Shown in pieces: positions 36,395-43,467 of a stretch of DNA of 64,000 nucleotides. The DNA comes from Pseudomonas sp. BSw22131. Its GTDB lineage: Bacteria; Pseudomonadota; Gammaproteobacteria; Pseudomonadales; Pseudomonadaceae. Location of the stretch: contig NZ_CP113949.1 of NCBI RefSeq assembly GCF_026810445.1, positions 3,968,001 to 4,032,000 on the forward strand. The letters run 5' to 3'. The position numbers were made by a program, and so were the translations under genes. Positions within the stretch are counted from its first letter, which is position 1. The number at the start of each line of letters is the position of its first letter. The notes beneath the pieces are model-generated. The model was not told the origin of the DNA. It worked only from the letters and a program-made list of their open reading frames with translations, and made no database searches.

Positions 36395-37746
36395 GAGCGA
36401 AGTACCGCAAACAGTTCAAGCTTGACGTCCGCCAGCGTGCTCGGCACGTAGAAGGCGCAGACACCCTGGGCCAGCACCGCGAGCCCCTTTGGATGACTGA
36501 GGTCGAGCGCGAAATACTGATTTTCAAGACGCAGCGGAATGGCCGCAGGGACATGGCTCAGGGACAACAGCGGCACACCGTCGAGGGCCGCGTTGATCAG
36601 GCGATCAACGTCATCCGGCGTGCCGGCCTTGCACAGCTGGGGGAACTGGGTTTGCAATTGGGCAGCGGGCAGGCGGCAACGGACAGACAGATAGAAGTCG
36701 GCGCTGTCGGGCTCGCGCAGACGAGGGTCGCTCAGCGTGACTTGCCAGCGGTTGGCCCCGGCCTCTTGCAGGTCCAGCACGATGACCCGCGACGGCAGGC
36801 TGGCTTCGAGCAACGTCGAGATCGTGCACATCAACGGCGCGAATACCGTCTCCAGCTGGTCGTGTCGGTAAGCAGGAATCTGATCGATGTCGTGGTCCAG
36901 AGAGAAGGTCAGCAAACCTCCCGCCAGCTTTATCAACTCCAGATAAACCTGCTCCGGGTGTCGCGCAGGGTGCATTTTCAGATCCGAGAGGACCGGCTCA
37001 TAGGTATTCAGGGCATTGAGCAGCCAGAACAGCGACACATCGGCGACGGCAAAGTCCGCCATCCGCTGATTACTCTCCCGACGCATACCCATCAGCCGCT
37101 GCCGCTTGGCGGACAATTGGGTCAGCAGATTGTCCAGCTGCGCCAGCAGCCCCGAATGTGCGGCGAAGGTCAGCAGTGGCGGCACGTACGCGCTGTCTAT
37201 GCTCCAGGCGCCCTGCCCGTCCCGCACCAATCGGGCAATCGGGCAGGTCAGGAAATCGGCGTTGTCGTCGCTGCCCAGGCGCAGACTGAGCACATGTTCG
37301 AGTACGCCTATTGATTGTTCCTCCTGCGCGTAAGCATCCTGAACCTGCCGCCATTCGCGCCGATAGCGCACCGGACGTTCCGCGCGGGTTTCATCGAACA
37401 GACAGTTGTCACCGTTGGCATGCTCGAGCGGCAACGCAAGCAGCAGGACCGCGCTCTGAATGTCTTCACCGAGTATTGCGCCCAACTCCAGCGCAGGGGG
37501 CAGACGATCAATGCGATCAGTGTCAATTGAGGTGCCATCGGGCATGCGCAGGCAGAGTCGAGTGGCCTTGAGCTTGCCCAGTCGCAGCGCGTCGGGATCA
37601 AATGCCACCGCTTCAATACCCCAAGGGTGAACCCGGGACAGCGCGGCGATACGTTCGTTGGTCCAGGCTTCCCAGCGCGCCTGTTGTTGAAACTGCTGCG
37701 CAGAGAGCAGCGTTCCGGCGGCCCAAAGCGGGCGGTCGATTTTCAT
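36391..37746 (-). CDS. tssK: TssK, T6SS baseplate-membrane adaptor
   Basis: TssK trimers join the baseplate wedge (TssFG) to the membrane complex. The 451 residues begin MKIDRPLWAAGTLLSAQQFQ with the receptor-binding-protein-like shoulder domain. They continue with GIEAVAFDPDALRLGKL and end in a small head domain (CAFYVPSTLADVKLELFAVL). The length is normal. It lies 23 bp after tssC and overlaps tssL by 4 bp. Confidence 0.94.
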   Translation of the reverse strand: MKIDRPLWAAGTLLSAQQFQQQARWEAWTNERIAALSRVHPWGIEAVAFDPDALRLGKLKATRLCLRMPDGTSIDTDRIDRLPPALELGAILGEDIQSAVLLLALPLEHANGDNCLFDETRAERPVRYRREWRQVQDAYAQEEQSIGVLEHVLSLRLGSDDNADFLTCPIARLVRDGQGAWSIDSAYVPPLLTFAAHSGLLAQLDNLLTQLSAKRQRLMGMRRESNQRMADFAVADVSLFWLLNALNTYEPVLSDLKMHPARHPEQVYLELIKLAGGLLTFSLDHDIDQIPAYRHDQLETVFAPLMCTISTLLEASLPSRVIVLDLQEAGANRWQVTLSDPRLREPDSADFYLSVRCRLPAAQLQTQFPQLCKAGTPDDVDRLINAALDGVPLLSLSHVPAAIPLRLENQYFALDLSHPKGLAVLAQGVCAFYVPSTLADVKLELFAVLRS

Positions 37747-37769
37747 GACGTCGTTTCCCTACGAGCGGA

Positions 37770-39308
37770 TCAGGCTTTGGCTTTAGGCATTTGCGAAACA
37801 AGCGACAGGTTGACGTCCATGCCTTCCACCTGAAAGTGGGGCACGGCGTACAGCTTCACGCGGAAGAAGCCCGGATTGTCTTCAATGTCCTCGACCGTGA
37901 CCCTTGCGTCACGCAGCGGATGAGAGGCCTGAAGGTCGTCGCCGGGATCGGTCATTTCAGTCACCAGGCCGCCGACCCACTTGTTAAGCTCAAGCTCGAG
38001 AATGCGGCGATCTTTGGTGGTGCCAATGTTCTCGCGCTGTATCAGCTTCAAGTAGTGAGCAATACGCGAGAGCAGGAAGATGTAGGGCAGCCGCGCATTG
38101 ATGCGACTGTTGGCGGTGGCATCGGCCGTGTCGTAGAGCGCGGGTTTCTGCGATGAATTGGCCGAGAAGAAACAGGCGTAGTCCCGGTTCTTGTAGTAAG
38201 AAAGCGGGATGAACCCGAGATTGGCGAATTCGAACTCGCGGGTTTCGGGGATCATGACCTCCGACGGGATCTTGACCTGATTGCCAGTCCCGAGGTCGTA
38301 CAGATGAATCGGCAGGTCCGTGACCGCGCCACCCGATTGCGGGCCGCGGATCTGCACACACCAGCCGTTGGTGATGAAGCTCTTGACCATGTTTGCCGCG
38401 AAGGCGAAGGAGGCATTGGTCCACAGGTACTTGCCATGGTCCGGGCCCTTCACGCTTTCGACGTAGTTGAAGCTGCGCACGGGAATGGTGTCGGGGCCGT
38501 AAGGCAGTCGCCCAAGCACTCGCGGCATGGTCAGGCCGATGTAGCGTGAATCGTCACTGTCGCGAAAGGACTTCCATTTGATGTATTCGGCCCGGTCGAA
38601 ATAGTTGCCGATGTCCTTGATGGCGGCGACCTCTTCCATGGACTCCTTGCCAAAAAACGCCGGCCCTACAGAGCCAATGAACGGCATGTGCGCCGCCGCC
38701 GCGACCTTTGAAATACTGCGCAGCAGCGCGATGTCTTGCGGACCGCGGTTGAATTCGTAGTTGGAGATGGCAGCAGCAATCGGCTCGCCACCGGGTGTGT
38801 CGTATTCCTGAGTGTAGGCATGTACATATAAGCCGCTTTGAGCAATCTCGGGAGCGTCCTCAAAGTCCTGAACCAGATGATCTTTACTGATATCCAGTAA
38901 TTCAATTCTGACGTTCTGACGAAAGTCGGTTTGATCAATCAAAGACTTAACGCCGCGCCACGTCGATTCGACACGCTGAAAGTCCGGATGGTGCATCACT
39001 GCATCGAGCTGGTTGCTGATCTGTGCATCCAGCGCTGCGATGTGGTCATCCAGTAATGTCTTGTCCAGCCGGTCTACTTTTCGAGAGGCTTGTTTCAGCA
39101 AGTTTAAAAACACACTGACCGCTGCGGTCACGCGCTCATCGATGGAGGTATCGGACAACGCATCATTGCTCTGGAAATTATCGAGCGCGCCAAAGGCTGC
39201 GACCGGACTGAGGTTTATCTTGCTGAACAACGCACTGTAGACACTTTGGCTGTCTTCAAGCTGTGCATTGGCACCGTGCGATTGAACGGACGACTGTTTT
39301 ACAGACAT
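37770..39308 (-). CDS. tssC: TssC, large contractile sheath subunit
   Basis: TssC with TssB forms the contractile sheath. The 512 residues have the family's signatures: VESTWRGVKSLIDQTDFR near 120, AYTQEYDTPGGEPIAAAISN, GPAFFGKESMEEVAAIKDI, LPYGPDTIPV, and FFRVKLYAVPHFQVEGMDV at the C-terminus. It lies 33 bp after tssB. Nothing is unusual. Confidence 0.97.
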   Translation of the reverse strand: MSVKQSSVQSHGANAQLEDSQSVYSALFSKINLSPVAAFGALDNFQSNDALSDTSIDERVTAAVSVFLNLLKQASRKVDRLDKTLLDDHIAALDAQISNQLDAVMHHPDFQRVESTWRGVKSLIDQTDFRQNVRIELLDISKDHLVQDFEDAPEIAQSGLYVHAYTQEYDTPGGEPIAAAISNYEFNRGPQDIALLRSISKVAAAAHMPFIGSVGPAFFGKESMEEVAAIKDIGNYFDRAEYIKWKSFRDSDDSRYIGLTMPRVLGRLPYGPDTIPVRSFNYVESVKGPDHGKYLWTNASFAFAANMVKSFITNGWCVQIRGPQSGGAVTDLPIHLYDLGTGNQVKIPSEVMIPETREFEFANLGFIPLSYYKNRDYACFFSANSSQKPALYDTADATANSRINARLPYIFLLSRIAHYLKLIQRENIGTTKDRRILELELNKWVGGLVTEMTDPGDDLQASHPLRDARVTVEDIEDNPGFFRVKLYAVPHFQVEGMDVNLSLVSQMPKAKA

Positions 39309-39341
39309 TGGATAACTTCCCTGTGGGCGAACCGAGATGAA

Positions 39342-39845
39342 TTAGCGGTCTTCTTGTGGAGCCAGCGCAGCCAGTTCGGCGCGCAACTCGTTACTCAAAT
39401 CGTCATCTTTGAGGATGCGCTCGAGTTCGACGCGGAAGGTTGCGTTGTCCAGCAGGTTCGATTTCAAGTCACGAAGGAGATTTCTCATGGCCAGCAGCGC
39501 ACGCAGTTGCGGTATCTGCCGAGCGACCTGTTCGGGCTCAAAGTCCCGCATGCTTTGGAAGTTCAACTCCACCGGGGTGTCGGAGGCATCCCCGAGCAAG
39601 GTGTTTTCCACGGCAAACTTCAGTTCCGGGGCGAAGTCGGCAAGGACATTGTCGAAATTGTTCTTGTTGATATCGACTTTGCTTCGTTCAGATAAAGGTC
39701 GCTGCTCCCGACCGTTGCTGTAGTCACCCATCACCATCAGTTTCAGCGGCAATTCGACCTTCTTCTGTGCACCCCCCGTGTGCAAGTCCAGTTTGATATT
39801 AACCCGCGCCTTGGGCACTTCATTCTGAAAGCTATTTGAAGCCAT
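39342..39845 (-). CDS. tssB: TssB, small contractile sheath subunit
   Basis: TssB is the partner of TssC in the sheath. The protein has 167 residues from the ATG at 39845, which lies behind a strong AGGAGG. It contains ELPLKLMVMGDYSNG near 40 and the C-terminal helix region MRDFEPEQVARQIPQLRALL typical of the family. It is the first gene of the T6SS operon, so the 590-bp region upstream must hold the main promoter. Confidence 0.96.
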   Translation of the reverse strand: MASNSFQNEVPKARVNIKLDLHTGGAQKKVELPLKLMVMGDYSNGREQRPLSERSKVDINKNNFDNVLADFAPELKFAVENTLLGDASDTPVELNFQSMRDFEPEQVARQIPQLRALLAMRNLLRDLKSNLLDNATFRVELERILKDDDLSNELRAELAALAPQEDR

Positions 39846-40400
39846 ATATCCTCCTGACCTGCGCAACAGAAAACCCGCTCATTCGGCACACCCTGCCGCC
39901 ACTTCAAAACTCACATTGTTTAAAATGTTTAAACAGTGTTTATAGCGAGCGTTTATTGCGCGTTTAATATTTAAACATATGAGTGGCGCAAGCACTTATC
40001 TTGAACCGCGGAGCAATAGTGGGTTATCGAAGAGAGATACTCCATCCCCCAAAGTGATGTTCGGAAGTTTCTCACTTCACCTCGGAAACTTCCCACTTCA
40101 GACCATTGACAGACTTTTGATAAATACAAAATGAATTATATCTAGGGTTGGTGCTGTAACCGCTCTGCATCAGGGGTTTCACCAGTATGAACAGCGCGCG
40201 GCGATGCAACGGCAGACGTTTTATCAATACCGGATATTAGGAAGTACAGGGGAGAGGCTTGACCTCGGGTCACGACTTTTCGGAGTTGCAGGTGTCATGC
40301 AGGACCGCACACAGACATCCGGTTTCGGAAAGAAGGCAGGCATTGAAAGAGGTAGGACACAGTTGGCATCGTTTGCTTGGTGTCAAAACGCACACGAACA
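39846..40400 (-). promoter_or_regulatory. AT-rich T6SS promoter region with operator-like repeats
   Basis: No gene is supported in this gap between tssB and the tRNA cluster. It holds a perfect palindrome TGTTTAAACA (39926-39935), further TGTTTA copies beside it, and a second inverted repeat GTTTAATATTTAAAC (39962-39976). Two 18-bp direct repeats start CGGAAGTTTCTCACTTCA (40062) and CGGAAACTTCCCACTTCA (40083), spaced 21 bp, about two helical turns. A TATAAT hexamer for leftward transcription lies at 40140-40135 with no good -35, which suggests activator dependence. I found no sigma-54 site. Confidence 0.55.
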
Positions 40401-40429
40401 AAAACGCCGCTCATATGAGCGGCGTTTTT
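40401..40429. terminator. rho-independent terminator of the tRNA cluster
   Basis: The perfect palindrome AAAACGCCGCTCAT/ATGAGCGGCGTTTT is followed by T-runs on both strands, so it can act in both directions. It ends the leftward tRNA transcript just after the last tRNA-Gly and would insulate the T6SS promoter region. Confidence 0.9.
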
Positions 40430-40436
40430 GAGAATT

Positions 40437-40512
<76 letters not shown>

Positions 40513-40515
40513 AAA

Positions 40516-40591
40516 TGGCGTCCCCTAGGGGACTCGAACCCCTGTTACCGCCGTGAAAGGGCGGTGTCCTAGGCCACTAGACGAAGGGGAC
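40516..40591 (-). tRNA. tRNA-Glu (TTC), copy 2
   Basis: The 76 nt include an encoded CCA. The acceptor stem is GTCCCCT/AGGGGAC and the anticodon loop CTTTCAC (anticodon TTC). It is identical to the copy at 40774-40849 and lies 3 nt before tRNA-Gly in the transcript. Confidence 0.97.
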
Positions 40592-40693
40592 ACGCTACTG
40601 AAACACATGGTGTGTATTTCAGTGCCCAGACCCTAATCCTAAGATTGGTCCTGGTTTCACTCAATGTCGCCCGAGGGCAACACTGCTTAAAAA

Positions 40694-40769
<76 letters not shown>

Positions 40770-40773
40770 AATA

Positions 40774-40849
40774 TGGCGTCCCCTAGGGGACTCGAACCCC
40801 TGTTACCGCCGTGAAAGGGCGGTGTCCTAGGCCACTAGACGAAGGGGAC
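40774..40849 (-). tRNA. tRNA-Glu (TTC), copy 1
   Basis: The 76 nt include CCA, with anticodon loop CTTTCAC. It is the first tRNA of the transcript, about 60 nt downstream of a good promoter. The Glu-Gly, Glu-Gly order shows a tandem duplication with a period of 258 bp for tRNA-Glu. Confidence 0.97.
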
Positions 40850-40911
40850 ACACGTACAACATTCACTACTTCCTGCGTCTCGCGATGTGCTTTACGCTGT
40901 AAGTGGCGCGC

Positions 40912-40940
40912 ATTCTATGGATGCTTTGATAGGTCGTCAA
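40912..40940 (-). promoter_or_regulatory. tRNA operon promoter
   Basis: On the minus strand TTGACG (40940-40935) and TAGAAT (40917-40912) are separated by exactly 17 bp. The next bases are GCGCGCC, a GC-rich discriminator typical of stringently controlled stable-RNA promoters. Confidence 0.8.
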
Positions 40941-41115
40941 CCCCCATGTGAAAATTTATTCAAATCAATGACTTCGCCCTTTATTTAACCGGCGGACGGC
41001 CGATACAGGAACTTGAGCCGATGCCACATTCTATAGGCAGGCTGACCGCCGCACCTTTCCGCAATAGTGCAGAGCCACTACACTCGGCACACATTACTTG
41101 ATCGAGGCTTATACG

Positions 41116-41889
41116 GTGACACCACTGATTATCACGCTGATGGTTGTAGCGGGCATCGTACTTCTGATTGCCATCGGCTACCTGAACCACGTAAACGAGA
41201 ACAAGAAGGTTGAGCGCGCCCGCAATATGGTCGAACTCAATGACCGTCTGCGCCGTTGCAGTGAGTTATCAGAGACCTTCCCCGGCCAGCTCATGACCCC
41301 TGCCCTCAAGCTGCTTCTGGTACGCCTGGAGCTGAACGTGGTCAGGCGCCTGATTGAGCTGGAGCGCCGCAGCAATCCTAGTCTCCAGGAACGCGACACC
41401 GAACTGCAGGCGCTGGTAGACCAAGGTGACAAAATCACCGTCAGCAATCCGCCCGCACCGATTCAGACCGAAGCAAAAGCAAAAGACGTACGCTTTCTGC
41501 TGGAAGCCATGCACGGCCAGGTGACGCGCGCGGCCCATGACGGTTTTCTGCAAACGACCGAAGCCAAGCACTGGATACGCGAGATTCGCAACCTGCTGGT
41601 ATTGCTACACATCGAGTTCTTCAACAATCTCGGCCAGCACGCCATGACCTCGGAACAGCCAGGTCAGGCACGTCTGGCTTTCGAGCGCGGCGTGCAATAT
41701 CTGCGCAACCAGGCAGAGCCAGCACCATGGAAGACACACCTGGCCGCGATGGAGAGGCAACTGGCGCGTGCCAATGCGATGGTGCTGGACACGATTGCGC
41801 CAGCTGAAGACGACAACAACGAGCTGACCGAAGGGCTTAAAGTCGTTGAAGCCGATGCTGAATGGAAGAAAAAAGCGATCTACGATTAG
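41116..41889 (+). CDS. predicted membrane-anchored protein of unknown function
   Basis: This 257-residue protein has one N-terminal membrane helix (about 3-24, PLIITLMVVAGIVLLIAIGY) and a long, charged, helical cytoplasmic part with coiled-coil character. I do not recognise the domain. The GTG at 41116 was preferred because GAGG lies 8 nt before it; a TTG at 41098 in the same frame lacks a site. Its place between the tRNA cluster and the fRMsr/DUF815 pair is, as I recall, conserved in pseudomonads (PA2820 position). Confidence 0.75.
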   Translation: MTPLIITLMVVAGIVLLIAIGYLNHVNENKKVERARNMVELNDRLRRCSELSETFPGQLMTPALKLLLVRLELNVVRRLIELERRSNPSLQERDTELQALVDQGDKITVSNPPAPIQTEAKAKDVRFLLEAMHGQVTRAAHDGFLQTTEAKHWIREIRNLLVLLHIEFFNNLGQHAMTSEQPGQARLAFERGVQYLRNQAEPAPWKTHLAAMERQLARANAMVLDTIAPAEDDNNELTEGLKVVEADAEWKKKAIYD

Positions 41890-41944
41890 CCAAAAGCGGC
41901 AAGCTTTAAGCTACAAGCCTTGATCATGCAAGCGCCGCTGTCCC

Positions 41945-41998
41945 GCTTGTAGCTTGTAGCTTGTAGCTTGTAGCTTGTAGCTTGTAGCTTGTAGCTTG
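41945..41998. repeat. 7-bp tandem repeat array (GCTTGTA)n
   Basis: Seven perfect copies of GCTTGTA are followed by a partial copy, in the short gap between two convergent genes. About 30 bp to the left, AAGCTACAAGC is its complement, so the transcript could fold back on the array. Arrays of this kind vary in copy number by slippage. Confidence 0.9.
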
Positions 41999-42008
41999 AG
42001 ACTGCACC

Positions 42009-42491
42009 TCAAACATCCGTCGCTTTCAAAAATATCGCCACCAGTTGCTCGATCCCCGCCTGATCATGTTCGCTGAAACGCCCGACACTCGGGCTGTCCA
42101 GATCCAGTACGCCAATCAGCTTGCCATCCTTCACCAACGGCACCACCAACTCACTGTTGGAAGCACTGTCGCAGGCAATATGACCCGGGAACGCGTGCAC
42201 ATCTTCAACTCGCTGAGTGCTACGACTTAGCGCTGCTGCGCCGCAAACGCCTTTGCCAAAGGGTATGCGCACACAGGCGATCTGTCCCTGAAACGGCCCG
42301 AGCACCAACTCCTCATTGCGGTTCAGGTAAAAGCCGGCCCAATTCAGGTCATCCAGCTGACTGAACAAAAAAGCCGAAAACTGCGCTGCATTGGCAATGA
42401 AATCATGCTCGTCCGCCAACAAAGACTCCAGCTGCGCCGCCAACAGACGGTAGCCATCCAGGCCCTTTCCGGCCTCATTCAAATCGATCAT
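42009..42491 (-). CDS. msrC: free methionine-(R)-sulfoxide reductase (GAF domain)
   Basis: fRMsr enzymes reduce free Met-R-sulfoxide and belong to the GAF fold. The 160 residues carry the family motif with catalytic cysteines: GQIACVRIPFGKGVCGAA and PGHIACDSASNSELVVP. The ATG at 42491 overlaps the DUF815 stop (ATGA), so the two are one operon. It fits the oxidant-repair theme of the nearby GPx and MsrB genes. A sensory GAF role is less likely because the three Cys are present. Confidence 0.88.
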   Translation of the reverse strand: MIDLNEAGKGLDGYRLLAAQLESLLADEHDFIANAAQFSAFLFSQLDDLNWAGFYLNRNEELVLGPFQGQIACVRIPFGKGVCGAAALSRSTQRVEDVHAFPGHIACDSASNSELVVPLVKDGKLIGVLDLDSPSVGRFSEHDQAGIEQLVAIFLKATDV

Positions 42492-43381
42492 GGTTGTTGC
42501 TCCAGCATCTTCAAACCTACCCAGTACCGGGCGAACTGATAAGCACAGCGGCCGTTGCGATTGCCACGGCCGGTTGCCCAACGCACAGCCAGAATTTCCA
42601 GCGCTTCATTACGCTCCCAACGCAGACCCGACTTGCTTGCCAATTCGCCGATCCAGTGCTCGACCACGTTCAGAAAGTGCTCTTGGGTAAAGGGGTAGAA
42701 CGACAACCATAAGCCGAAACGGTCAGAGAGCGCGATCTTGTCCTCCACGGCCTCGCTGGGGTGAAGTTCGCCATCTTCGCCACGCTTCCAGTGTTCGTTG
42801 TCGCTTTCCTTTTCCGGCACCAGATGGCGGCGGTTGGACGTGGCGTAGAGCAGGACGTTATCGGGAGCCTGTTCGAGCGAGCCATCCAGCACGCTCTTCA
42901 AGACACGGTAATCGCCTTCGCCCGACTCGAAAGACAAGTCGTCACAGAACAGCACAAACCGCTGCGGCAGCTTCTGCAATAGCTCGACGACTCTCGGCAA
43001 ATCGCCCAGATGATCACGTTCGATCTCAATCAGGCGCAGACCTGCCTGCGCGTGTTCGGCCAGCAACGCCCTCACCAACGAGGACTTGCCCGTCCCGCGC
43101 GAGCCCCAGAGCAACGCGTGGTTGGCGGGCAGACCGTCGATAAACTGCTGCGTGTTACGACCCAACTGATCGCACTGGCGGTCAACGCCGATCAGGTCAG
43201 ACAGGCGCATGTCGAGGGTGACGTCCAGGGGCATGAGGTATCCGCCGCGCCCTTCATGAACCCAGCGCGCGGCCAGCGACGTATTCCAGTCCACCGGCGC
43301 ACGGACAGCCGGCAATAAGGGTTCCAGCCGCGCCAGAACGGATTCGGCGCGCTCCAGAAATGCGTTCAACCGAGAATCCAC
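42488..43381 (-). CDS. DUF815 family AAA+ ATPase
   Basis: The 297 residues contain Walker A GSRGTGKSSL (near 95), Walker B FVLFCDDLSFE (near 145) and a sensor-like LLYATSNRRHLVPE. C-terminally come DRFGLWLSFYPFTQEHFL and GRNGRCAYQFARYWVG. This is the full DUF815 pattern. The cellular role is unknown. It is divergent from the sagS-like gene with about 85 bp between them. Confidence 0.9.
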   Translation of the reverse strand: MDSRLNAFLERAESVLARLEPLLPAVRAPVDWNTSLAARWVHEGRGGYLMPLDVTLDMRLSDLIGVDRQCDQLGRNTQQFIDGLPANHALLWGSRGTGKSSLVRALLAEHAQAGLRLIEIERDHLGDLPRVVELLQKLPQRFVLFCDDLSFESGEGDYRVLKSVLDGSLEQAPDNVLLYATSNRRHLVPEKESDNEHWKRGEDGELHPSEAVEDKIALSDRFGLWLSFYPFTQEHFLNVVEHWIGELASKSGLRWERNEALEILAVRWATGRGNRNGRCAYQFARYWVGLKMLEQQP

Positions 43382-43467
43382 AATGTCTCCTTGATTTAAC
43401 TGATTAAAGGCGGTGTCTGATCGGCTATGCTTGCCCGGCGATCGGACACAAGAAGTGGCAATACTTT

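Noticed and set aside
40204..40431. 75-codon open frame between the T6SS promoter and the tRNA terminator, thought of as an integrase remnant
   Set aside because: The translated product shows none of the tyrosine recombinase motifs and the frame runs into the terminator hairpin.
39846..40436. Sigma-54 promoter for the T6SS
   Set aside because: No GG-N10-GC element with TGGCAC/TTGC character was found on the minus strand by eye.
41945..41998. CRISPR array
   Set aside because: The repeat unit is only 7 bp with no spacers; it is a simple tandem repeat. No CRISPR array or cas gene is present in the window.
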